Origin: Bacillota bacterium
GTDB taxonomy: Bacteria; Bacillota; Clostridia; Acetivibrionales; DSM-2933
NCBI GenBank assembly: GCA_030705945.1
Contig: JAUZPS010000060.1
Location: forward strand, 1 to 13,873
Length of the DNA stretch: 13,873 nt
Direction of reading: 5' to 3'
The notes under the pieces were generated by a model. It made no database searches. It saw nothing but the letters and a program-made list of their open reading frames with translations, and was not told the origin of the DNA. The translations under genes were made by a program, and so were the position numbers. Shown here piece after piece: positions 6,838 through 13,701 of the stretch (within the stretch, counting starts at the first letter, position 1; every line of letters begins with the position of its first letter).

Positions 6838-6926
6838 TAGATTTAGAATGACAAAAACTTAACAATTAAGTGGAAGCCTATTTAATGGAATTAGTTCCTG
6901 TATTAAAATCATTTATAAACTTACAT

Positions 6927-6956
6927 TTGACATAACATAATAGTAAAAGCTTTAAC
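6927..6956 (+). promoter_or_regulatory. Candidate proximal promoter of fba
   Basis: A perfect TTGACA (6927-6932) is followed after 18 nt by TTTAAC (6951-6956), a weak -10. It is the only consensus -35 near fba. A TATAAT at 7002-7007 lacks a -35 partner. Confidence 0.35.
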
Positions 6957-7049
6957 CATATTTTATGGAAGGTATATGTAATAGATAAATTGGTTTTAAT
7001 ATATAATAAGGGTTGTCCCTTAACAAATAAAAAACAAGGAGTGAATATA

Positions 7050-7979
7050 ATGTCATTAGTTACATCAAGAGAAATGTTTAAGAAAGCTTATGAAGGTGGA
7101 TATGCTATCGGTGCGTTCAATGTTAACAATATGGAAATAATTCAGGGTATTACCGAAGCTGCCAAGGAAGAAAACGCGCCTTTGATACTTCAGGTATCAG
7201 CAGGAGCAAGAAAGTATGCTAACCATACATATCTTGTTAAGCTTGTTGAAGCAGCAATAAAGGAAACAGGATTACCGATCTGCTTGCACTTAGACCATGG
7301 TGATACATTTGAACTCTGTAAATCATGTATTGACGGTGGATTCACATCAGTTATGATAGACGGATCACATCATTCTTTTGAAGATAATATGAAGTTGACT
7401 AAACAGGTTGTTGATTATGCTCATGATAAGGGCGTAGTTGTTGAAGGAGAATTGGGAAAATTAGCAGGTATTGAAGATGCAGTTAATGTTTCTGATAAGG
7501 ATGCTGCTTTCACAGATCCAGACCAGGTTGAAGAATTTGTTAAGAGAACAGGCGTTGACTCATTGGCAATTGCTATAGGTACAAGCCACGGAGCATTCAA
7601 ATTTAAAGGCGAAGCTAGATTAAGATTTGATATCTTGGAAGAAATTCAGAAGAGACTTCCACAGTATCCTATAGTTTTACACGGAGCTTCATCAGTTATG
7701 CCTGAATACGTTGATATAATAAACAAATTCGGCGGACAAATGCCCGGAGCAAAGGGTGTTCCTGAAGAAATGCTCAGAAAAGCGGCTTCAATGGCAGTTT
7801 GTAAAATAAACATTGACTCAGACTTAAGACTTGCTATGACAGCTACAATCAGAAAGTACTTCGCTGAAAATCCAGCTCACTTTGACCCAAGACAGTACTT
7901 AGGACCAGCTAGAAACGCAATTAAAGAAGTTGTTAAACACAAGCTTGTTAATGTATTAGGATGCAATGGAAAGGCGTAA
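7050..7979 (+). CDS. fba: Class II fructose-1,6-bisphosphate aldolase
   Basis: The 309-residue enzyme cleaves fructose 1,6-bisphosphate to dihydroxyacetone phosphate and glyceraldehyde 3-phosphate in glycolysis, using zinc. The class II signature is complete: LHLDHGD with catalytic D82 and zinc ligand H83, E134 in VEGELG, H180 in GTSHGAF, H211 in LHGASS, and the phosphate-binding NIDSD (254-258). Length fits the bacterial FbaA/Fba type. I choose ATG 7050: AAGGAGTG lies just upstream and the family N-terminus (MSLVTSREMF) starts here. A TTG at 6990 would add 20 unrelated residues. It is divergent from pfp, the preceding glycolytic step, and ends in a strong intrinsic terminator. Confidence 0.97.
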   Translation: MSLVTSREMFKKAYEGGYAIGAFNVNNMEIIQGITEAAKEENAPLILQVSAGARKYANHTYLVKLVEAAIKETGLPICLHLDHGDTFELCKSCIDGGFTSVMIDGSHHSFEDNMKLTKQVVDYAHDKGVVVEGELGKLAGIEDAVNVSDKDAAFTDPDQVEEFVKRTGVDSLAIAIGTSHGAFKFKGEARLRFDILEEIQKRLPQYPIVLHGASSVMPEYVDIINKFGGQMPGAKGVPEEMLRKAASMAVCKINIDSDLRLAMTATIRKYFAENPAHFDPRQYLGPARNAIKEVVKHKLVNVLGCNGKA

Positions 7980-8012
7980 TTAAATAGGTATTAATTATTA
8001 ACCTTTAATAAT

Positions 8013-8056
8013 AAAGAGATCAGTAACATAGAAATCTATGGGACTGATCTCTTTTT
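8013..8056 (+). terminator. Strong intrinsic terminator of fba
   Basis: A perfect 12-bp stem, AAAGAGATCAGT (8013-8024) with ACTGATCTCTTT (8043-8054), is capped by an inner CATAG/CTATG stem and runs into a T5 tract. It separates fba from the activase-like operon. Confidence 0.93.
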
Positions 8057-8125
8057 ATATTGAAAATTAATCAATGCATAAAAAATACCAAAATGTTAAT
8101 AATATCTACCGAGGTGTTGTGGAAT

Positions 8126-9118
8126 ATGTCAATAAAAGTTGGGATTCCAAGAAGTCTTTTTTACTATCAGATGTATCCTCTATGGCAAACCTTTTTTGAG
8201 GAACTTGGCGCGGAGGTGGTTGTTTCTGAAAACACATCAAAAAAAATACTTGATGATGGTGTAAGAATATGCGTTGATGAGGCATGTTTACCAGTGAAGT
8301 TATTCCATGGTCATGTGATAAGTCTTAAAGATAGGGTGGATTATCTATTTATTCCCAGAATGACGAGCATATCAAAGGGAGAGTATATATGTCCTAAAGT
8401 CGGCGGGTTGCCTGATATGATCAGAAGCTCTATAAAAGGTTTACCTGAAATAATTGATGTGGAAATAAATTTAAGAAAATCGGGAAGTAGTGAATTAGAG
8501 AGCGCTCTAGATATAGGCAGTTATGTCTGCAAGGATGGGAGAAGGATAAAAAGAGCTTATATTAAGGCTTTAGATAAGTTTAACGAGTATAAGGCTGATG
8601 TTGAAAGAGGCTTTATTCCGGGAGATGATATCAATCGCAAGAGAAATATATATGTAGTAAAGAATAGTGAATTGTTAAATATTGCAATTATTGGACACCC
8701 ATACAACCTGTATGACAGTTATGTAAATATGAATTTAATATCAAAGCTTAGAGGCGATGGGATTAACATTATAACCCATGAAATGGTCAGTGAAGAAATT
8801 ATTAACTCGTACGCTGACAAGCTCAATAAAAAGGTCTTCTGGAATTTCGGAAGAAAAGCTCTTGGCAGTGTCAGGCACTTCGTTGAAAGAAATGATATAA
8901 AAGGGATAATATTTGTGGTGTCTTTTGGCTGCGGTATAGACGCTTTTATTGGAGATTTGGCGGAGCGGATTGTCAGAAGAAACAGCAGTATTCCTTTTAT
9001 GTTTATTTCGTTGGATGAACATTCCGGCGAAGCGGGATTAGATACCAGATTGGAAGCATTTACAGATATGATAAGATGGAGGAGTAAAAATGAAAGTAAC
9101 TTTTCCGCACATGGGTAA
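8126..9118 (+). CDS. DUF2229/COG3580-type CoA dehydratase activase-related protein
   Basis: The 330-residue protein matches the DUF2229 (COG3580-like) module of the giant acyl-CoA dehydratase-activase-related proteins. It opens with the hallmark IGIPR-type start (VGIPRSLFYYQMYPLW, 5-20) and has conserved cysteines C49 and C54 (RICVDEACLPVK), C89 (YICPKVGG) and C269 (SFGCGIDAF). It ends with the family signature SLDEHSGEAGLDTRLEAF (295-312), shared in form with the next gene, so the two are paralogous HgdB-like folds. The cysteines could bind an FeS cluster; that is inference. I choose ATG 8126 from GAGGTG 9 nt upstream and the family start. The gene overlaps the next by 29 nt. No substrate is known. 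Confidence 0.82.
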   Translation: MSIKVGIPRSLFYYQMYPLWQTFFEELGAEVVVSENTSKKILDDGVRICVDEACLPVKLFHGHVISLKDRVDYLFIPRMTSISKGEYICPKVGGLPDMIRSSIKGLPEIIDVEINLRKSGSSELESALDIGSYVCKDGRRIKRAYIKALDKFNEYKADVERGFIPGDDINRKRNIYVVKNSELLNIAIIGHPYNLYDSYVNMNLISKLRGDGINIITHEMVSEEIINSYADKLNKKVFWNFGRKALGSVRHFVERNDIKGIIFVVSFGCGIDAFIGDLAERIVRRNSSIPFMFISLDEHSGEAGLDTRLEAFTDMIRWRSKNESNFSAHG

Positions 9119-10205
9119 TACATATATTCCCGTTAAAGCATTGCTTGACGAGTTGGGAATAGAATATGTAATACCACCCTTTAATAACAAAAAGGCGTTA
9201 GAATTAGGAACTAAGTATGCTCCTGAGATGGCGTGTCTCCCTCTTAAAATTAATCTAGGAAATTTTATTCAGGCTCATGAGCTTGGCGCGGATTTGATTT
9301 TGATATCAGGAGGCTGCGGCCCATGCAGATTTGGCTATTATGGTGAGATGCACAGGGAAATATTAAAGGATTTAGGCTTTAATATGGAGGTTTTCACCTT
9401 GGATATTTCTAAAAAAGATATCAGTGGATTTTTAAGAAATATTAAAAGGATAACGGGCGAGTTCAAGCCATATAAAATATTGAAAGCCATCAAAAAGACA
9501 GCAGAGGTATCAAAGCAGGTTGATGAATTAGAAAGGTTGTCTTTTAAAATAAGACCAAGGGAGATAGTTAAGGGTAGCGCCGACAGGATTTATAAGTCAT
9601 TTCAAAACAGCGTTCTTAATAAAAAAGGCGCAAAAGAAATTAAGGAACTTATTGATTTTACAAGGAAGAATCTACTTGATATAGAGACTGACAAATCTTT
9701 AGACCCTATTAAGATTGGCATAGTTGGCGAGATATATACAACTAATGACCCATTTACAAACTTTCGTATAGAATCAAGGCTTGGCAACGAAGGCGCCGAG
9801 GTTATGAGACCTGTTACGGTAAGTGGATGGATTATTGACCATATGATAAAAAAAGCATTGGGACTAAAGGGTGACGAAAGCTACAAAGAAGCAGCCAAAC
9901 CTTATTTGGGAGCGATGATAGGAGGACATACGCAAGAGACTATAGGCAACACTGTACTCCTCGCGAAAGATGGCTATGATGGCATCATACAGATACTGCC
10001 CCTTGGCTGCATGCCTGAAATAGTGTCGGAGAGTATTTTGCCCTCTATTGAGCGGGATTTAAACATACCGGTGCTGACATTAATAATTGATGAAATGACA
10101 GGCGAAGCTGGTTATTTAACTCGTATAGAAGCATTTGTCGATTTGCTGAAAAGGAGAAAGGAGGAAGGTCTGATTGCGGGAAAAAGGATGTTATCTTGGA
10201 ATTGA
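9090..10205 (+). CDS. COG3581-type CoA dehydratase activase-related protein
   Basis: The 371-residue protein matches the COG3581-like module of the same giant proteins and the HgdB-like (2-hydroxyglutaryl-CoA dehydratase D-component) superfamily. It starts with VTFPHMGNTYIPVKALLDELG (3-23), then C49 in MACLPLKINLGNF, and the C76-x2-C79 motif in GGCGPCRFGYYGEMHREIL. C307 lies in LPLGCMPEIV, and the closing DEMTGEAGYLTRIEAFVDLL (334-353) parallels the upstream protein. The cysteines are candidate FeS ligands. GGAGGAG precedes ATG 9090, inside the end of the previous gene. The 29-nt upstream and 32-nt downstream overlaps imply translational coupling and a fixed stoichiometry complex. Function of the family is unknown. 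Confidence 0.83.
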   Translation: MKVTFPHMGNTYIPVKALLDELGIEYVIPPFNNKKALELGTKYAPEMACLPLKINLGNFIQAHELGADLILISGGCGPCRFGYYGEMHREILKDLGFNMEVFTLDISKKDISGFLRNIKRITGEFKPYKILKAIKKTAEVSKQVDELERLSFKIRPREIVKGSADRIYKSFQNSVLNKKGAKEIKELIDFTRKNLLDIETDKSLDPIKIGIVGEIYTTNDPFTNFRIESRLGNEGAEVMRPVTVSGWIIDHMIKKALGLKGDESYKEAAKPYLGAMIGGHTQETIGNTVLLAKDGYDGIIQILPLGCMPEIVSESILPSIERDLNIPVLTLIIDEMTGEAGYLTRIEAFVDLLKRRKEEGLIAGKRMLSWN

Positions 10206-11172
10206 TGTTGGTTCTGTTAGCACAAATCTAGTTATCATTGATAGCTATGGAAATATTTTGGAAAAGTTGTATTTAAAAACCGGTGGCCAGCCTATTAAGG
10301 CTATAAGGTCAGGCATTAATATACTCGCTGATGTTTTCGGTCAAAGCATTGATATTCTTGGAGCTGGAACAACAGGAAGCGGAAGGCAGCTGGCAAATGT
10401 AATTATTGGTTCCGATATTGTTAAAAATGAAATAACTTCACATGCGGTAGCTGCTCAGAAGCTGGTTCCTAATGTCAGAACTATATTGGAAATTGGAGGC
10501 CAGGACTCAAAAATAATCCTTGTAAGAAATGGCGTCGTATATGACTTTGCAATGAACACTGTATGCGCGGCGGGAACAGGGTCATTTTTAGACAGGCAGG
10601 CGTCAAGACTGGAAATACCAATTGAGGAATTTGGGAAATATGCGCTTAGTTCCACATTAGCCGTAAGAATTGCGGGGAGATGCGCTGTATTCGCCGAATC
10701 TGACATGATTCACAAACAGCAGACAGGACATAGCATAGAGGATATAATTAACGGTCTTTGCGAAGCTCTGGTAAGGAATTATATGAATAATCTTGCAAAA
10801 GGAAAAGAACTGGCAGAACCTATTGTCTTTCAAGGAGGAGTAGCAGCAAACCAAGGAATAGTAGCGGCTTTTGAAAGAGAATTGAAGGCCAAGATAATTA
10901 TACCAGAATATTATGATGTTATGGGAGCATATGGAGCAGCATTGATGGCTAGGGAAAAAATGCGCCATAAAGCGTATAAGACAAATTTTGTAGGCTTTGA
11001 TATTTCTAAAAAGGATTATAAGGTTAGCACTATGGAGTGCCATGATTGCTCAAATATGTGTGAACTGATAAAAATTATATCTGATGATGTCGTGTTGGCA
11101 AGATGGGGAGACAGGTGCGGCAAATGGTCTGAATTGGATAGAAATTATGGACAGGTAAGCTTAGGCCATTAG
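10174..11172 (+). CDS. BadF/BadG/HgdC-type activase ATPase
   Basis: This 332-residue protein belongs to the BadF/BadG/BcrA/BcrD ATPase family (ASKHA fold), which uses ATP hydrolysis to inject a low-potential electron into an FeS partner. Visible motifs are GIDVGSVSTN (9-18), GTTGSGRQLA (65-74), EIGGQDSKII (106-115), NTVCAAGTGSFLD with C131, AGRCAVFAESDM with C170, and QGGVAANQG (220-228). C131 and C170 match the cysteines that bind the bridging [4Fe-4S] of the HgdC homodimer. A C-terminal extension carries C289-x2-C292-x3-C296 and C315, beyond the ~260-residue HgdC. Start is TTG 10174, with AAAGGAGG 9 nt upstream. It likely energises the two upstream proteins. Hairpin copy 4 begins 6 nt after the stop. 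Confidence 0.9.
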   Translation: MREKGCYLGIDVGSVSTNLVIIDSYGNILEKLYLKTGGQPIKAIRSGINILADVFGQSIDILGAGTTGSGRQLANVIIGSDIVKNEITSHAVAAQKLVPNVRTILEIGGQDSKIILVRNGVVYDFAMNTVCAAGTGSFLDRQASRLEIPIEEFGKYALSSTLAVRIAGRCAVFAESDMIHKQQTGHSIEDIINGLCEALVRNYMNNLAKGKELAEPIVFQGGVAANQGIVAAFERELKAKIIIPEYYDVMGAYGAALMAREKMRHKAYKTNFVGFDISKKDYKVSTMECHDCSNMCELIKIISDDVVLARWGDRCGKWSELDRNYGQVSLGH

Positions 11173-11178
11173 TTATAT

Positions 11179-11273
11179 AAAAAGCACTATTAATCTTACA
11201 TTTGACGGAGCAAAATAACGAACGCTTTAACGTTATTTTGCGATAGGCAAATGTAAAAGATTAATTGCTTTTT
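11179..11273 (+). repeat. 95-nt hairpin element, copy 4 (at activase operon 3' end)
   Basis: This copy reads AAAAAGCACTATTAATC ... GATTAATTGCTTTTT and folds into a long imperfect hairpin with an asymmetric internal loop and a perfect 10-bp inner stem CAAAATAACG/CGTTATTTTG. It is identical over all 95 nt to copy 3, inverted. It begins 6 nt after the activase stop and ends in T5 then TATATAG, which fits a terminator role. There is no convincing flanking duplication here. Confidence 0.92.
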
Positions 11274-11278
11274 ATATA

Positions 11279-11403
11279 GTATCAAAAAACTTAGCAACTG
11301 GTCGTTTCAAAGAATTCCTTGTTCAAGTTGTCTACTCAACTTTCCCACATTAAATTAAGCAACCGTGAAACGGGCTGTAAAGTTACCAAGTTTTTTTTGA
11401 TCC
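11279..11403 (+). repeat. Second dispersed hairpin family, copy B
   Basis: Long imperfect terminal inverted repeats start GTATCAAAAAACTT (11279) and end AAGTTTTTTTTGATCC (11403), with inner arms CGTTTCA/TGAAACG. The left interior AAAGAATTCCTTGTTCAAG is shared with copy A (4697-4796) on its minus strand. It starts 5 nt after the 95-nt copy 4. Confidence 0.72.
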
Positions 11404-11423
11404 TGTCTGATTTGCCAAAAATA

Positions 11424-11438
11424 TTTTACATTGTAAAA
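11424..11438. promoter_or_regulatory. Small palindrome, possible operator
   Basis: TTTTACA-T-TGTAAAA is a perfect 7-bp inverted repeat around one base, 290 nt before htpG. The form resembles repressor operators, but no regulator gene is adjacent and AT-rich chance palindromes are common here. Confidence 0.25.
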
Positions 11439-11487
11439 CGCATTTTAAATATAAACTCCAGATTCCATTATATGTATTATAATCATT

Positions 11488-11597
11488 ACTAAGGAATGTT
11501 GAAAAAAATAACTTCCGATAAAATCTTCGCTTACGTGTTTACTTAACTCGTGAACACCCGCTCAGAATCGGAAGTTATTTTTCAATCATTCCTTAGT
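11488..11597. repeat. 110-nt long hairpin D upstream of htpG
   Basis: The arms ACTAAGGAATG (11488-11498) and CATTCCTTAGT (11587-11597) continue inward as TTGAAAAA...ATAACTTCCGAT pairing with ATCGGAAGTTATTTTTCAA, about 30 bp with a one- or two-base offset. The loop has an inner stem GTGTTTAC/GTGAACAC. It ends 17 nt before the CIRCE element, so it may insulate htpG from upstream transcription. No second copy is seen in the window. Confidence 0.82.
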
Positions 11598-11614
11598 GTT
11601 ATTGTTAAATATTA

Positions 11615-11641
11615 TTAGCACTCTTATCAATAGAGCGCTAA
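11615..11641 (+). promoter_or_regulatory. CIRCE operator (HrcA binding site) of htpG
   Basis: TTAGCACTC-N9-GAGCGCTAA matches the CIRCE consensus TTAGCACTC-N9-GAGTGCTAA at 17 of 18 arm positions. CIRCE binds the HrcA repressor, which releases on heat stress. It lies 7 nt upstream of the -35 box. Confidence 0.9.
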
Positions 11642-11648
11642 AATATGC

Positions 11649-11676
11649 TTGACAAATTCTATGTAAAATGTATATT
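11649..11676 (+). promoter_or_regulatory. Sigma-A-type promoter of htpG
   Basis: A perfect TTGACA (11649-11654), a 16-nt spacer and TATATT (11671-11676) lie between CIRCE and the gene. Transcription would start near 11683, giving a short leader of about 29 nt to ATG 11712. It also makes the upstream ATG at 11691 an unlikely start. Confidence 0.75.
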
Positions 11677-11711
11677 ATTTATTAGAAATAATGGTTAAGG
11701 AGGCATTAAAA

Positions 11712-13604
11712 ATGATGCATGAAAGCGGAAGTATATCAATAAATACAGAAAATATTTTCCCAATAATAAAGAAATGGTTATATTCTGAAAAGGACATTTT
11801 CGTCCGTGAATTGGTATCAAACTCCTCAGATGCCATAAGCAAGCTTAAGAAGCTAAGCGCTATAGGTGAAGCAGAATTAGACGAAGAGAATAAGTGGCAG
11901 ATTCAGGTTGTAGTGAATAAAAAAGAAAAGACAATGCAAATTATTGATAACGGTATTGGAATGACCTACGAGGAAGTAGGTAAATATATCAATCAGATAG
12001 CCTTTTCTGGAGCAAAGGACTTTTTGGAAAGGTATAAGGATAAGACAGATGAAGGACAGATTATTGGTCATTTTGGTCTGGGCTTTTATTCCTCATTTAT
12101 GGTGTCTGATAAAGTTCAGATAGATACATTATCTCACAAAATAGGAGAAAAGGCTGTAAGATGGGTGAGCTCCGGTGGAATAGATTTTGAAATGAGCGAG
12201 TCTGATAAGACCTCTAGGGGAACTACAGTAACGCTATTTCTTGCTGAAGACAGTCTTGAATTTCTGGAAGAACATAAAACAAGAGATATACTTGAAAAGT
12301 ATTTTTCATTTCTCCCATATGAAGTGTACCTTGAAGCTGTTGAGGAGGAAAAGACTGAAAAAAGCGATGACAAGGAAAATAAAGATAAAGAATTAAAGCC
12401 AATAAATGACACAAATCCTCTTTGGTTAAAAAATCCTAAAGATTGTACCGATGAGGAATATAAAGAGTTTTACAAAAAAGTCTTCCATGATTATAATGAT
12501 CCTTTGTTCTGGATTCATTTAAATATGGATTACCCATTTAATTTAAAAGGCATTTTGTATTTTCCAAAATTAAAACATGAGTTTGAAACTATAGAGGGAC
12601 AAATCAAGCTGTATTACAATCAGGTTTTTGTCGCTGATAATATAAAAGAAGTTATTCCTGAGTTCTTAATGCTCTTAAAAGGCGCCCTTGATTGTCCTGA
12701 TTTGCCTCTTAATGTATCAAGAAGCTTCTTGCAGAATGATGGCTATGTAAACAAGATATCCAGCCATATAAATAAAAAGGTAGCAGACAAATTGACATCT
12801 ATATTTGAGAATGACAGGGAAAATTATAACAAGTACTGGGACGACATAAATCCATTCGTTAAATATGGATGCATCAGAGAATCCAAATTCTACGACAGAG
12901 TGAAGGATGTAGTAATATATAAGACAACCAACGGTGATTATACAACGTGTAAGGAATATTTGGAAAAAAATAAGGAGAAGCATGAAAACAAGGTGTTTTA
13001 TGTTTCGGACGAAAGACAGCAGGCGCAATATATAAAAATATTTAAGGATAACGATATGGAAGCTGTCTTGCTATCTACAATGATAGATGGTCATTTTATA
13101 AGTTTTCTTGAATCTAAAGAGACCGATGTAAAATTCCTCAGGATTGACTCAGATATTTCTGAATGCCTGAAGGAGAAAGAAGAAAACGTGGATGAAGCGT
13201 CAAACAAAGAACTGCAGGAAGGTTTTGAAAAGCTCTTTAAGGAAGTACTCAATAATGATAAGCTCAAACTAAAAGTTGAAAGCTTAAAAACGACTACAAT
13301 ACCAGGAATGATCCTTTTAGAAGAACATTCAAGAAGAATGCAGGAGATGTCGGCAAGGTTTGGCGGAATGGACATGAGCTATATGTTTGGAAACGAAGAG
13401 ACTCTTGTGCTCAATAAGAATAATCCGTTAATTAAAAAGATAACAGACCTAAAAGACAAACAAGAGCGTAAGGAAGAAGTAAAACTTATATGCGAACACA
13501 TTTACGATCTTGCGATGATGAGTCATAAACAGCTTACGGCTGACGCAATGACAAAGTTTATTGAGAGAAGTAATTTATTGCTTTCAAAATTAGCTGAAGT
13601 TTAA
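11712..13604 (+). CDS. htpG: Hsp90 chaperone HtpG
   Basis: This 630-residue protein is a full-length bacterial Hsp90, a homodimeric ATP-dependent cytoplasmic chaperone. The GHKL ATPase domain shows ELVSNSSDA (33-41), DNGIGM (79-84) and GHFGLGFYSSF (119-129). A charged acidic/lysine-rich linker near residues 210-235 joins the middle domain, which carries the conserved PLNVSRSFLQ segment with the catalytic arginine. The C-terminal dimerisation domain ends near the stop. I choose ATG 11712: AAGGAGG (11697-11703) lies 8 nt upstream, and the in-frame ATG at 11691 precedes that site and follows the predicted transcription start by only about 8 nt. CIRCE and a consensus promoter lie directly upstream, indicating HrcA-controlled heat induction. 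It is monocistronic. Confidence 0.97.
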   Translation: MMHESGSISINTENIFPIIKKWLYSEKDIFVRELVSNSSDAISKLKKLSAIGEAELDEENKWQIQVVVNKKEKTMQIIDNGIGMTYEEVGKYINQIAFSGAKDFLERYKDKTDEGQIIGHFGLGFYSSFMVSDKVQIDTLSHKIGEKAVRWVSSGGIDFEMSESDKTSRGTTVTLFLAEDSLEFLEEHKTRDILEKYFSFLPYEVYLEAVEEEKTEKSDDKENKDKELKPINDTNPLWLKNPKDCTDEEYKEFYKKVFHDYNDPLFWIHLNMDYPFNLKGILYFPKLKHEFETIEGQIKLYYNQVFVADNIKEVIPEFLMLLKGALDCPDLPLNVSRSFLQNDGYVNKISSHINKKVADKLTSIFENDRENYNKYWDDINPFVKYGCIRESKFYDRVKDVVIYKTTNGDYTTCKEYLEKNKEKHENKVFYVSDERQQAQYIKIFKDNDMEAVLLSTMIDGHFISFLESKETDVKFLRIDSDISECLKEKEENVDEASNKELQEGFEKLFKEVLNNDKLKLKVESLKTTTIPGMILLEEHSRRMQEMSARFGGMDMSYMFGNEETLVLNKNNPLIKKITDLKDKQERKEEVKLICEHIYDLAMMSHKQLTADAMTKFIERSNLLLSKLAEV

Positions 13605-13636
13605 GTAGGAAATTTAAGCGCGAAGTTTTAAAAGTA

Positions 13637-13666
13637 AAGGGAGAGGCTTACTTAAGTCTCTCCCTT
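13637..13666. terminator. Terminator between convergent htpG and acyl-CoA synthetase
   Basis: A 13-bp stem (13637-13649 with 13654-13666; one G-T wobble) with a 4-nt loop ACTT lies 32 nt after the htpG stop and 35 nt beyond the stop of the convergent gene. AT tracts flank both sides, so it probably serves both directions. The T-run is better on the minus strand. Confidence 0.8.
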
Positions 13667-13701
13667 AAAATTTATGTCTTGGAAATTTAATTGAAATGCC
13701 C

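Larger units (their letters stand above)
6323..7049. other. 727-nt gene-free spacer between divergent pfp and fba
   Basis: No credible coding region or tRNA is visible. The spacer is very AT-rich, holds the candidate promoters of both genes, and contains a short imperfect hairpin around TTAACCC/GGGATTAA (about 6802-6826). None of the hairpin families found elsewhere occurs here. It is long for two divergent housekeeping promoters, so an upstream operator or a decayed gene is possible but unsupported. Confidence 0.5.

Noticed and set aside
7007..7023. Short AAGGG/CCCTT hairpin ahead of fba as a riboswitch or attenuator
   Set aside because: A 5-bp stem with no T-run or known aptamer features; too weak.
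11691..11711. Longer HtpG starting at the ATG at 11691
   Set aside because: The AAGGAGG lies inside this extension and the predicted transcription start is only about 8 nt upstream; the family N-terminus fits the later start.
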